This document shows, piece by piece, positions 55,374 through 63,783 of a stretch of 64,000 bases of DNA. The stretch is from Caldithrix abyssi (GTDB lineage Bacteria > Calditrichota > Calditrichia > Calditrichales > Calditrichaceae). The stretch is from NCBI GenBank assembly GCA_011369465.1, contig DRQG01000015.1, forward strand, positions 1 through 64,000. The letters run 5' to 3'. Position 1 is the first letter of the stretch. Each line of letters starts with the position of its first letter. The notes under the pieces were generated by a model. That model was given only the letters and a program-made list of their open reading frames with translations. It searched no databases and had not been told where the DNA came from. Made by a program: the position numbers and the translations under genes.

Positions 55374-56672
55374 TTATAATATGCGAAAAAGTTTAATTTT
55401 GTCCCGGATAAAGTCCAACTTTGCCACCTGATCTATGGCCACTTTCACACTTTTTTCCAGGGCGTTTTCAATTAAAATATGAACATAACCAATCTCTATG
55501 CCCTCTTCTTTGTGTACCTCAGCATGGGCCGAGGCGATATTGATATTCTGTTCGCCTAAAATTCGGGCAATCTCGCCGATAACACCCGGCTTATCTATGC
55601 ACGGAAATCGAAGATAAAAACCACTGTGAATATCTTCTATAGACAAGACGGTTTTCTTATTCCAGTTTAATTTATAATTGTCTCTGCGGGTGGTTTTATA
55701 AGTTAGCGAAGCAATAGCTACAATATCGCGCAAAATCAGACTGCTGGTTGCTTCGATGCCGACCCCTTTTCCATACACCATGTAATCTCCCAACAGATCG
55801 GTTTCCAGAAAAAAGGCCGTATATTCCTGCCTAACCAGGGTTAGGGGATGGTTCTGCGGTACAAAAGTCGGATGGATGCGAATCTCAAAACTGTCTTCGT
55901 GTTCCTTTAATATGGCCAGCAGTTTTATTTCATATCCCAGCTCCTTTGCCGAAAGAATGTCAAACAGATCGATATCGGAAATACCCTCGGCGTGGATGTG
56001 CAGATAGTTTATCTCCACTCCAAATGATGCGGCCGCCAGTATGGCGATTTTTTGCGCGGCATCGGAACCTTCGTAATCGATTACGGATAAGGTTTCGCCC
56101 ATTTTTTGTACGGCCGGTAATTTTAACACTTCCTGGAGCGTTGTTTCCCTTGCAGTCATCTCAGATAAAATAAAATTGGATGTCCCGCTCAAAATGCCGA
56201 CCATCTGGCGAATGTCATTAGCCAGCAAATCCCGTTGAATGGCTGAGATAATCGGCACCCCGCCTCCAAGAGCAGGCTCCGGCTGGATATATATTTTATG
56301 CGTATTGGCCAGTTCCGTTAATTGGGTCATCTTTGACGCTAACAGCATCCGATTTGCCGAAACCAGATGTTTCTTATGTTCGATCATATTTTTAATAACG
56401 GAAAACGTCGGCTCGATACCGCCGATTGCATCGATAACAATGGAAATGGACTCATCATTCAGTATTTCGTTTATGTCGGTTGTAAGAAGGGACTGATCCA
56501 CAAAGGTTGGTCTTCTGAAATCGGAATGGCGTACAAGTATTTTTCTTAATTCCAGATCAAAACTTGTCTCTTCCAAAATATCCGCCCGTTTATGCTCCCA
56601 AATACGATAAAATCCTGTTCCCAGCTTGCCCAGGCCCAGTAAAGCAAAACCCACTTTCTTTTTTTTATTCAT
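55374..56672 (-). CDS. hom: homoserine dehydrogenase with C-terminal ACT domain
   Basis: 432 residues: NAD(P)-binding LLGLGKLGTGFY, the substrate-domain signature PALGGGVPIISAIQRDL, LSGTSNFILSEM, the catalytic pair Asp204/Lys208 in EGSDAAQKIA, and an ACT domain (about 350-432, YLRFPCIDKPGVIGEIARIL) for feedback by threonine or another amino acid. One oddity is SANRMLL, where Arg108 stands in place of the usual Lys of the TANK motif. It makes homoserine for threonine, methionine and isoleucine synthesis. No thrB or thrC is adjacent. Confidence 0.9.
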   Translation of the reverse strand: MNKKKKVGFALLGLGKLGTGFYRIWEHKRADILEETSFDLELRKILVRHSDFRRPTFVDQSLLTTDINEILNDESISIVIDAIGGIEPTFSVIKNMIEHKKHLVSANRMLLASKMTQLTELANTHKIYIQPEPALGGGVPIISAIQRDLLANDIRQMVGILSGTSNFILSEMTARETTLQEVLKLPAVQKMGETLSVIDYEGSDAAQKIAILAAASFGVEINYLHIHAEGISDIDLFDILSAKELGYEIKLLAILKEHEDSFEIRIHPTFVPQNHPLTLVRQEYTAFFLETDLLGDYMVYGKGVGIEATSSLILRDIVAIASLTYKTTRRDNYKLNWNKKTVLSIEDIHSGFYLRFPCIDKPGVIGEIARILGEQNINIASAHAEVHKEEGIEIGYVHILIENALEKSVKVAIDQVAKLDFIRDKIKLFRIL

Positions 56673-56740
56673 AAACGCCCCAAATCTAAATAACAGCCGT
56701 TGCGTGTTTATCGTAGCCGGATCATCTTAAAGTACAGAAA

Positions 56741-57157
56741 TCAGGACGATGGCATTTTGGTAGAAACTACAATTTTGTAAATACCCTGTTCCCTCAACAA
56801 ATCCATTATTTTTATGACCAGCCCGTGCGTAACATCGCTGTCCGCCTTGAGCACAATGCTTTTGTCCTTCCTGAAATTAGCCATTTGCTTTACGTCTTCT
56901 ATTAAATTATTGATACTGACTAATTTATCGTTGAGAAAGACGTTTTTATCCTTATCCACATAAATAATTATTTTTTGCGCCGTATGTCCTTCCGAGCTCT
57001 TTGCTTCAGGAAGTTTCAGCTCTATACCGGGCTGTTCCAGGAAGGTGGATGAAACCGTAAAAAAGATGATCAGGATAAACAACACGTCGATCAGGGAGGT
57101 CATGTTGAGAGTTACTTTTTTATTTTTCTTATCCATTAGTTTCATAATCTGCTGCAA
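56741..57157 (-). CDS. exbD: ExbD/TolR-family biopolymer transport protein
   Basis: 138 residues with a short basic N-terminus, one membrane helix containing the functional Asp (MTSLIDVLFILIIFFTVSS), and a periplasmic domain typical of ExbD/TolR (VEDVKQMANFR, IVLKADSDVTHGLVIKIMDLL). Together with ExbB it uses the proton gradient to energise TonB. It lies 8 bp after exbB. The first of the three early Met codons is used here; a start at residue 5 or 8 is possible. Confidence 0.92.
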   Translation of the reverse strand: MQQIMKLMDKKNKKVTLNMTSLIDVLFILIIFFTVSSTFLEQPGIELKLPEAKSSEGHTAQKIIIYVDKDKNVFLNDKLVSINNLIEDVKQMANFRKDKSIVLKADSDVTHGLVIKIMDLLREQGIYKIVVSTKMPSS

Positions 57158-57165
57158 CCTCCCCG

Positions 57166-57810
57166 TTAAACGGCCTGCGATTCCGGCCGGGAGTGGGTTT
57201 CATCATTTTTAAGCTTGTTTATTTTTTGAATAAGCTGATTGGTGTATTTTTCTATGTCCAGAACCAGACTTTCCGATTTGCTGGTAAAATAGTTATAGGC
57301 AATCAATACGGGAATACCGATGAACAAACCGGTAACCGTGGTTAACAAGGCTTCCGAAATCCCGCCGGAAAGGGCCGCCGTCTGGCCGATACCCTGATCT
57401 TTAATTACAGCGAACACACGCACCATGCCCAAAACAGTCCCCAACAAACCCAACAACGGAGCTATGGCGGCAATGGTTTCCAACACCGGCAGCCCTCTTT
57501 CCAGGGCTCTAATTTCCTGCCGCCCCTGGTCCTCCAGTATTTCCTTGATTTCACTTTTTGGCAAATGATAATTTTGCAAGCCCAGTTTTATCACATTGGG
57601 CAGGGGGCCTTCATATTTTTCGCAGATCGTTTTGGCTAAATCGATATCCTTTAATGAAGAAAAATTATTCACTACCGATAAAATTTCCGGCACCAGAATT
57701 TTTCGTTTTCTCAATGAAATAGCCCGTTCGATAATAAAGGCCAGGGCTATGAGCGAAGCCAGAGCCAGAGGATACATCATAATGCCGGCGCGTTCAAAAA
57801 GTTCTATCAT
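57166..57810 (-). CDS. exbB: ExbB/TolQ/MotA-family proton channel protein
   Basis: 214 residues with three hydrophobic segments (about 10-28, 110-135, 150-175). The family signature PVLETIAAIAPLLGLLGTVLGMV and the later SGGISEALLTTVTGLFIGIP are present. It forms the channel with ExbD that drives TonB. The start is 3 bp after the TonB-like gene stop. Confidence 0.93.
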   Translation of the reverse strand: MIELFERAGIMMYPLALASLIALAFIIERAISLRKRKILVPEILSVVNNFSSLKDIDLAKTICEKYEGPLPNVIKLGLQNYHLPKSEIKEILEDQGRQEIRALERGLPVLETIAAIAPLLGLLGTVLGMVRVFAVIKDQGIGQTAALSGGISEALLTTVTGLFIGIPVLIAYNYFTSKSESLVLDIEKYTNQLIQKINKLKNDETHSRPESQAV

Positions 57811-57813
57811 ACA

Positions 57814-58665
57814 TCATCTCCTACGTCTTAAATCCGGATAAAAAAGTTTTGCTGTTATGGTTAATGTTTCGTCCGGAAATTCATCCGGAAGAGGCAAAAA
57901 CGGAAAAAGCGCTTTTATAGCTTCTTCGCTGGAAACCTCTAATGATTTATGTCCTTCGTGGCGTAATACTCTTACATCCTTTAATGTCCCGTCCCGCATT
58001 ACTTCAAAACGGATGATGGTATAGCCGTGGATTATTCCCAGCATGCTGTACGCCGGAGGCGGATACCACACCCGGTAGAGTTTGTTCTTCATGGCATTAA
58101 TGTATGGCGCCCAGGGCCATTTATATGTACTTAGGGTGAGTGCTCCAACCTCCTCCACGGAAAAATCTGTCTGATCCATCATCTGATTGCTGCCGGCCCT
58201 GGAGGCCTGCTTATCGCTGCTTTCCTGCTGGTCATCCTGCATTACATCCTGGCTGGCCGATTCTTCGGAAGAGCCCGTAAGCGCGGCCCGGGTAAAACGT
58301 TTGCGGGGTCGCGGTTTAAATGTTTTTAGATCTTTCCCGGAGGATAAATTGGAAAATGGCGTATTTCCTTTACTGAAAGGATTATCGCCCTGTTTGTCCG
58401 TTACGATCGGATTGCGTGCCCGTGAGTTCTTATCCGAAAGATAGTCGCTTTTTTCGGGAACTTCTTCCGTTTCGTTCATATTCTGAACCACTTCTTTGGG
58501 TTTATTCTCTGGAAAGATAAACTCAATTTCTTCCGGAAGGGATTTATCAAGTTTTATTTCGGATAAAGCCAGCAAATTATTCAAATCCAACAAATAATAA
58601 CCGGCAATATGCAATAAAAAAGATAAAAGCAACGCAATTAACAATATTTTTTTTTGTTTATCCAT
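57814..58665 (-). CDS. tonB: TonB-like energy transducer
   Basis: 283 residues: N-terminal membrane helix (about 8-28), a long Pro/Glu/Ser/Lys-rich periplasmic spacer (about 40-180), and a C-terminal TonB-type domain (about 185-283) with YINAMKNKLYRVWYPPPAY, TIIRFEVMRDGTLKDVRVL and SSEEAIKALFPFLPLPDEF. It carries energy to outer-membrane receptors such as the TonB-dependent receptor at 19.6-21.8 kb. It is first in tonB-exbB-exbD and probably of a longer transcript through hom and mazG. TolA-like function is a less likely alternative because no tolB or pal gene is near. Confidence 0.85.
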   Translation of the reverse strand: MDKQKKILLIALLLSFLLHIAGYYLLDLNNLLALSEIKLDKSLPEEIEFIFPENKPKEVVQNMNETEEVPEKSDYLSDKNSRARNPIVTDKQGDNPFSKGNTPFSNLSSGKDLKTFKPRPRKRFTRAALTGSSEESASQDVMQDDQQESSDKQASRAGSNQMMDQTDFSVEEVGALTLSTYKWPWAPYINAMKNKLYRVWYPPPAYSMLGIIHGYTIIRFEVMRDGTLKDVRVLRHEGHKSLEVSSEEAIKALFPFLPLPDEFPDETLTITAKLFYPDLRRRR

Positions 58666-58934
58666 GCCGGTTTATTTAGAATAGTTGGCGCTATTGTTTA
58701 TTTTTAAAGTTACGATTTCCCGCAGGTTTTATCAACGGCATTTGTCCGTAAAAATCCCGGTCGTTTAATTTTAATGATTTTAATTAAAAAATGTTCATAT
58801 ACCGTCTTTTTTAGGGAATCATCTGAAAAAATCATTAAAAAATTGTGAATCTTTTATTTATATTCTTTTTCCATAGAAATTTTTTACGTATATTATACTT
58901 GTAAATACCATTTGATACGATTGTTTTAATATAG

Positions 58935-60044
58935 ATGACATATTTTCAGAACACGATCGTCCAGGAGCGGGTTCTTTATTTTTTTAACAAAAGTATAGAA
59001 CAAGACCGCCTGGCGCATGCATATATATTTTATGGATCGGAAGGTACAGGGAAGGAAGCCTTTGCCCTGGAATTGGCCAAAGCCGTCAATTGCCTGGCAG
59101 AAGACGCCGTACCGTGTAATTCCTGTTCTTCCTGTGTAAAGATCAATAAATTTTCCCATCCCGATATACTGTATTCTTTTGCGGCCCCTGGCAATATTAA
59201 AGATGCCGAGATACGCGATCTGCTTAAACAGAAATCTGCCAATCCTTATCGCGCTTTACCAATCGCCGGGCATCGCACGGTCTCAATTGATATAATCCGC
59301 CGCTTAAAACATGAAGCCAAATATGCGCCCAACGAGGCCAGAAAGCGCTTTTTTATTATTTCCGGAGCCCAGTTCTTCAGCCGGGAAGCGGCCAACTCGT
59401 TTTTAAAACTTCTTGAAGAACCGCCGGAAAATTTACATATCATTTTAATCACCAATGAACTCCATCTGCTTCTGGATACGATCCGTTCTCGCTGCCAACC
59501 GGTTTACTTTCCATCCTTTACCGAAGAGCAAATTAAAGAGATTGTAAAAAAATACCAACATTTTGAAGGCGATTTAACGGCCATTATCCGTATGGCTCAA
59601 TTCAATTTAAACAAGGTTTTTGATTTTCTGATAGACGACCCTACGGAAAAGTGGGAATTGGTTTATGCCTATTTAAAAAGCGTTGCTAAAAACGACATTC
59701 CGTCTATTTTGAGCATTATTGACCGTATCAGCGAAAAACGGGATAAAAATTTAATATCCCAGTTTTTATCCCTGGTTATTTTGTGGTTGCGCGATGCCTT
59801 GAATATATCTATTACCAACGATGAACAGGCTTTGGTAAACATGGATTACGGAGAAGCTATTGCAAATTTTTCCCGTTTTTTTGAGCCCAGCGATTTTGGT
59901 TCGATAATCGAAAAGGTAGAGCAGGCGCGTACCGATATCGAACGAAACGCACACCCGGCTTTAACGTTAACCCATTTATCTCTGGAAATGAATGCTGCAT
60001 TAAAAAGAAAAACAACCGATCAAGTTCGCGAGGAGGCTATATGA
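58935..60044 (+). CDS. holB: DNA polymerase III delta' subunit
   Basis: 369 residues. P-loop GSEGTGKE (34-41), a four-cysteine zinc module (Cys53, Cys61, Cys64, Cys67 in PCNSCSSC), the sensor region ANSFLKLLEEPPENLHIILITN and the SRC motif (IRSRCQPVYF) are all present. It is part of the clamp loader that places the sliding clamp during replication. The zinc module and P-loop also occur in DnaX, but the short length and lack of a C-terminal tau domain favour delta'. It overlaps the ricT gene by 4 bp, the same holB-yaaT order known from Bacillus. Confidence 0.88.
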   Translation: MTYFQNTIVQERVLYFFNKSIEQDRLAHAYIFYGSEGTGKEAFALELAKAVNCLAEDAVPCNSCSSCVKINKFSHPDILYSFAAPGNIKDAEIRDLLKQKSANPYRALPIAGHRTVSIDIIRRLKHEAKYAPNEARKRFFIISGAQFFSREAANSFLKLLEEPPENLHIILITNELHLLLDTIRSRCQPVYFPSFTEEQIKEIVKKYQHFEGDLTAIIRMAQFNLNKVFDFLIDDPTEKWELVYAYLKSVAKNDIPSILSIIDRISEKRDKNLISQFLSLVILWLRDALNISITNDEQALVNMDYGEAIANFSRFFEPSDFGSIIEKVEQARTDIERNAHPALTLTHLSLEMNAALKRKTTDQVREEAI

Positions 60045-60868
60045 CGCCGGAGATACTCGAAGTTCAATTTAAGGGAAATAAAAAGGAGCACTATTTTAAC
60101 CCGAAGAATATAAAGGTGAAACCCGGTGACTACGTTATCGTGGAAGCCGACAAGGGAATCGATTTGGGCTGCGTTACCAAAATAGGCCGCCTGGTTGCGC
60201 TTAGCGAAATTCGCAGCGAGCCCAAAAACCTGATTCGTAAAGCCGGCAAAGAAGATTTGAAACATCTGGAAGAAAACCGGAAAAAAGAAGCGCTGGCTTT
60301 TATTGTGGGGCGTGAAAAAATAAAGAAGCACAACCTGAACATGAAGCTGGTGGATGTGGAATACCAGTATGATCAGAACAAACTGACCTTCTATTTTACC
60401 AGTGACCGGCGTGTGGACTTCCGGGAACTGGTTAAGGATCTGGCGGCCAAATATCGTACACGCATCGAGCTGCGACAAATCGGTGTGCGCGACGAAGCCC
60501 GGCGGTTGGGCGGTTTGGGGGTCTGCGGCCTTCCCCTTTGCTGCACCACTTTTATGAAACATTTCGATCCTATTTCCACCCAAATGGCCAAGGAACAAAA
60601 CCTGCCTTTAAATACCTGTAAACTCACCGGCACCTGCGGTCGTTTAAAATGCTGCCTGGCCTTTGAAAAAGATTTTTATGAACAATCCCAAAAGAACTTT
60701 CCCCCTCTGGACGCCATTTTACAAACCGAAAGAGGCAAGGCTAAGGTGGAAAAAATAGATATCTTCCACGATACCGTTTATTTGCGTTACAATAATGACG
60801 AAGCTCCCGAACCGGTACGCCTGGATGAAATCAAATACAGCCAGATAAGTGACAAAACGCCGGCCTGA
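60041..60868 (+). CDS. ricT: RicT/YaaT (PSP1-domain) iron-sulfur protein
   Basis: 275 residues with the PSP1 fold (about 1-150) and a C-terminal cysteine cluster: LGVCGLPLCCTTF, NTCKLTGTCGRLKCCLAFE (about 163-207). In Bacillus subtilis RicT forms the RicAFT (Ymc/YaaT/YlbF) complex, which carries [4Fe-4S] clusters and affects RNase Y mRNA processing. All cysteines of the motif are present. No ricA or ricF is in the window; outside Firmicutes the protein often occurs without them. The gene is translationally coupled to holB (ATGA). Confidence 0.92.
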   Translation: MTPEILEVQFKGNKKEHYFNPKNIKVKPGDYVIVEADKGIDLGCVTKIGRLVALSEIRSEPKNLIRKAGKEDLKHLEENRKKEALAFIVGREKIKKHNLNMKLVDVEYQYDQNKLTFYFTSDRRVDFRELVKDLAAKYRTRIELRQIGVRDEARRLGGLGVCGLPLCCTTFMKHFDPISTQMAKEQNLPLNTCKLTGTCGRLKCCLAFEKDFYEQSQKNFPPLDAILQTERGKAKVEKIDIFHDTVYLRYNNDEAPEPVRLDEIKYSQISDKTPA

Positions 60869-60910
60869 GAATATTAATTAAAAAAAGATTGATTAATTTT
60901 GCGGTAGAGT

Positions 60911-62113
60911 ATGACTACGGATGTTCTTATCATTGGCGGAGGCATTGTCGGATTGGCCAGCGCCCTCGCTTTGAGTAAACACAAAAATATCAAGATTACC
61001 GTTATTGAAGCCGAACCGGAAGTGGCCGCCCATCAAACGGGTAATAACAGCGGAGTCATCCATTCCGGATTGTATTATAAACCCGGTTCATTAAAAGCGG
61101 CTAATTGTGTGGACGGACGGAATAAACTGTATGTTTTTTGCCGTAAACACGATATCCCTCACGAACAATGCGGCAAACTGGTTGTTGCCGTGGATGAATC
61201 CGAGTTGCCGCGACTGGATGAACTGGAAAAACGCGGACTGGCCAACGGCTTGAAAGGCCTCAAGCGCCTGACCGGCGACGAGCTAAAAGAATATGAACCG
61301 CACGTACAGGGTGTTGCCGGTTTGTATGTGCCCGAAACCGGTATTGTGGATTACAAATCCGTCGCGCAGACAATGAAGAGTCTGATTGAGGATCGCGGCC
61401 ATACCGTGCTCACTTCTACCCGATTCGAGCGGATGGAAAAAAGTACAGATTATCTTGTTTCCGAAACCAACGGTGAAACGTTCTACAGTAAATATCTGAT
61501 CAACTGCGGCGGTTTGCATTCCGATCAGATCGCTATCCGCTGCGGCTTGCAACCTTCGGTAAAAATAATTCCTTTTCGGGGTGAGTATTATTCCATTAAG
61601 GAAGAAAAAAAGTATCTGGTAAAAAATTTAATCTATCCGGTTCCCGATCCGGCCTTTCCTTTTTTGGGGGTTCACTTTACGCGTATGATCGACGGCTCTG
61701 TAGAGGCCGGGCCCAATGCCGTACTGGCCTTCAAGCGGGAAGGGTACAGTAAATTCAGTTTCTCGTTTAAAGACTCTTTGGAAACTTTTACCTATCCCGG
61801 TTTTATTCGGCTGGCCAAAAATTATCTGAAGATGGGACTGGCGGAGATGCATCGTTCCTTTGTGAAAGACGCTTTTGTCCGGGCCTTGCAGAAACTGATT
61901 CCCGAAATCCGCTCCGAGGATATTGAACCGGGTGGCGCCGGAGTTCGGGCACAGGCCTTACAACCCGACGGTACACTGGTGGATGATTTCCGCATTATGG
62001 AGAGCGATCGGATGATCCATGTGTTAAACGCTCCTTCGCCTGCAGCAACCGCCTCTTTAAGCATCGGTGAAAAAATAGCCTCCATGGCGAAGGAAAATTT
62101 CGGTTTACGTTAG
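60911..62113 (+). CDS. lhgO: L-2-hydroxyglutarate oxidase
   Basis: 400 residues, DAO-type flavoprotein. FAD-binding GGGIVGLASALAL at the N-terminus is followed by the diagnostic AAHQTGNNSGVIHSGLYYKPG, FRGEYYSIK, and the C-terminal GGAGVRAQA and NAPSPAATASLSIGE. It oxidises L-2-hydroxyglutarate to 2-oxoglutarate, removing a side product of malate dehydrogenase, and passes electrons to oxygen or quinone. It starts 42 bp after ricT; whether it is in the same transcript is uncertain. Confidence 0.92.
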   Translation: MTTDVLIIGGGIVGLASALALSKHKNIKITVIEAEPEVAAHQTGNNSGVIHSGLYYKPGSLKAANCVDGRNKLYVFCRKHDIPHEQCGKLVVAVDESELPRLDELEKRGLANGLKGLKRLTGDELKEYEPHVQGVAGLYVPETGIVDYKSVAQTMKSLIEDRGHTVLTSTRFERMEKSTDYLVSETNGETFYSKYLINCGGLHSDQIAIRCGLQPSVKIIPFRGEYYSIKEEKKYLVKNLIYPVPDPAFPFLGVHFTRMIDGSVEAGPNAVLAFKREGYSKFSFSFKDSLETFTYPGFIRLAKNYLKMGLAEMHRSFVKDAFVRALQKLIPEIRSEDIEPGGAGVRAQALQPDGTLVDDFRIMESDRMIHVLNAPSPAATASLSIGEKIASMAKENFGLR

Positions 62114-62141
62114 ATCACTTTTAAACCCCGAGGCGCCATTC

Positions 62142-62762
62142 CTAATAATACAGGGCATCAATGTCCCCGGCCCCCTCGCGCAGAATCTCTATCTCATCTC
62201 CGGATAGATCAACAATGGTGGATGGTTTGTTAAACATTACCCCGGCATCCAGTATCAACTGAATGTCATTGTTAAACATGGCAGCAATTTCCTGCGGGTC
62301 CGTATAATATCCGTCGATTCCCTGGGGAACGCTGGTACTTAGAATGGGCCGGCCTAATTCTTCCAATAATGCCTGCACAACCGCCGAATCCGGAATGCGG
62401 ATTCCGACGGTTTTTCTTTTTTGAACCAGTAATTTGGGTACTTCGCCACTGGATCGCAGAATAAAGGTATAGGGTCCGGGCGTAACCCGGCGCATAATTT
62501 TATAGGCCTGATTGGATACAACCGCCCAACGGGCGATTTCCTTTAGTCCCGGACAAACGAAACTGAGTAATTTATGCCTGGAGGCCTTTTTGATGCGCAA
62601 TACTTTTTGCAGGGCCTGTTTGTTAAACAGGTCGGCTCCCAATCCGTATATCGTATCGGTAGGATAAACAATGATCCCGCCGTTACGCAGGGTATCTACG
62701 GCTTTTTTTATAAGCCGGGTTTGAGGGTGATCCGGATATATTTTTTGTGTTTCGATTGCCAT
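62142..62762 (-). CDS. Sua5/YciO/YrdC-family protein (threonylcarbamoyl-AMP synthase-like)
   Basis: 206 residues with the YrdC-like domain: GGIIVYPTDTIYGLGADL, the KKASRHKLLSFVC stretch, RVTPGPYTFIL, GIRIPDS and the STSVPQGIDGY region. It lacks the extra C-terminal domain of Sua5, so it is of the TsaC or YciO size. TsaC/Sua5 makes threonylcarbamoyl-AMP for the t6A37 tRNA modification, whereas YciO does so poorly. The KASR-type positions look closer to YciO, so the exact activity is uncertain. It converges with lhgO. Confidence 0.82.
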   Translation of the reverse strand: MAIETQKIYPDHPQTRLIKKAVDTLRNGGIIVYPTDTIYGLGADLFNKQALQKVLRIKKASRHKLLSFVCPGLKEIARWAVVSNQAYKIMRRVTPGPYTFILRSSGEVPKLLVQKRKTVGIRIPDSAVVQALLEELGRPILSTSVPQGIDGYYTDPQEIAAMFNNDIQLILDAGVMFNKPSTIVDLSGDEIEILREGAGDIDALYY

Positions 62763-62889
62763 ATCGGGCTCTGTTATTTATTGAGGTTATAAATACAAAT
62801 ATTTTATTTTTGAGTCAAATAATATTTTGGTTAAATCCCGGCCGCTGAGTAAATTGCGCCCTTCTGATTTTAGATACGGGTTTCCGACG

Positions 62890-63783
62890 ATGCGTAAACA
62901 ACTCAAAGCCGATCTGGGTTTGCTGAGCGTTACCGTTTTTTGGGGCAGTACTTTTATTCTTTCCAAATTAACCCTGCTCGAAATTCCCTTGCTGCTCTTT
63001 CTTGTTATGAGGTTGGGGATGGCTGCTGTTATTTTGGATGTAATCGCTTTAAAGCAAATCCGCCTTTTAAACAGGAAAACGCTTCTGCACGGCGCGGTGC
63101 TCGGTTTGTTTCTGTATTTATCCTATTTTTTTCAGATGTGGGGTATCCAGTACACAACGGCTTCCAACGCTGGTTTTATTACCGGTCTTTCGGTGGTGAT
63201 GGTACCGATATTTTCTTATTTAATTTTCCGTATAAAACCCTCTTTTAATGTAGCCCTTGGTATCGTATTAGCCGTCATCGGTTTGTTTTTACTTACCGGC
63301 GCCGATTTATTCAGCTTTAATAGCGGCGATTTTCTGGTTTTGATCTGCGCCGTAACCGTCGCTTTTCACATTATCTATACCGGTAAATTTGCTCCTCAGC
63401 ACCATGTTTTATTGCTGACTGCGGTTCAATTAACCGTTGTGGCTCTTTTATCCGTTTCGGCTTTACTCTTTTATGATTTTTCTCAGAGGGTAATCAGCGA
63501 TACCGCCTGGTGGGTTGTGCTGTATCTGGCTGTTTTCGGCACGGTTTACCCCTATTTAATGCAAACACAAATGCAGCGTTTTACTACGACAACGCGAACA
63601 GCATTGATCTTTGCCATAGAACCGGTATTTGCCGCCTTGTTTGCTTTTATCGTGGCCAAAGAATCATTGGAACTAAGCGGCTGGTTTGGCGGCTTTTTGA
63701 TTGTGCTGGGGATGATTTTTTCGGAATTATCCGTTTTACATGTTCCGTTTACCAAGAAGAACCGCCAATGGAAGAGTCAATGA
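62890..63783 (+). CDS. EamA-family (DMT) transporter
   Basis: 297 residues with ten hydrophobic segments arranged as two five-helix EamA repeats: the first begins at VTVFWGSTFILSKL with FQMWGIQYTTASNAGFITGL, the second at LVLICAVTVAFHIIYTG with EPVFAALFAFIVAKESL. Such inner-membrane transporters export amino acids or metabolites; the substrate is not predictable. The frame can be opened at a TTG at 62827, but the added residues are not hydrophobic and the ATG at 62890 gives the normal family N-terminus. The stop overlaps the next gene (ATGA). Confidence 0.88.
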   Translation: MRKQLKADLGLLSVTVFWGSTFILSKLTLLEIPLLLFLVMRLGMAAVILDVIALKQIRLLNRKTLLHGAVLGLFLYLSYFFQMWGIQYTTASNAGFITGLSVVMVPIFSYLIFRIKPSFNVALGIVLAVIGLFLLTGADLFSFNSGDFLVLICAVTVAFHIIYTGKFAPQHHVLLLTAVQLTVVALLSVSALLFYDFSQRVISDTAWWVVLYLAVFGTVYPYLMQTQMQRFTTTTRTALIFAIEPVFAALFAFIVAKESLELSGWFGGFLIVLGMIFSELSVLHVPFTKKNRQWKSQ

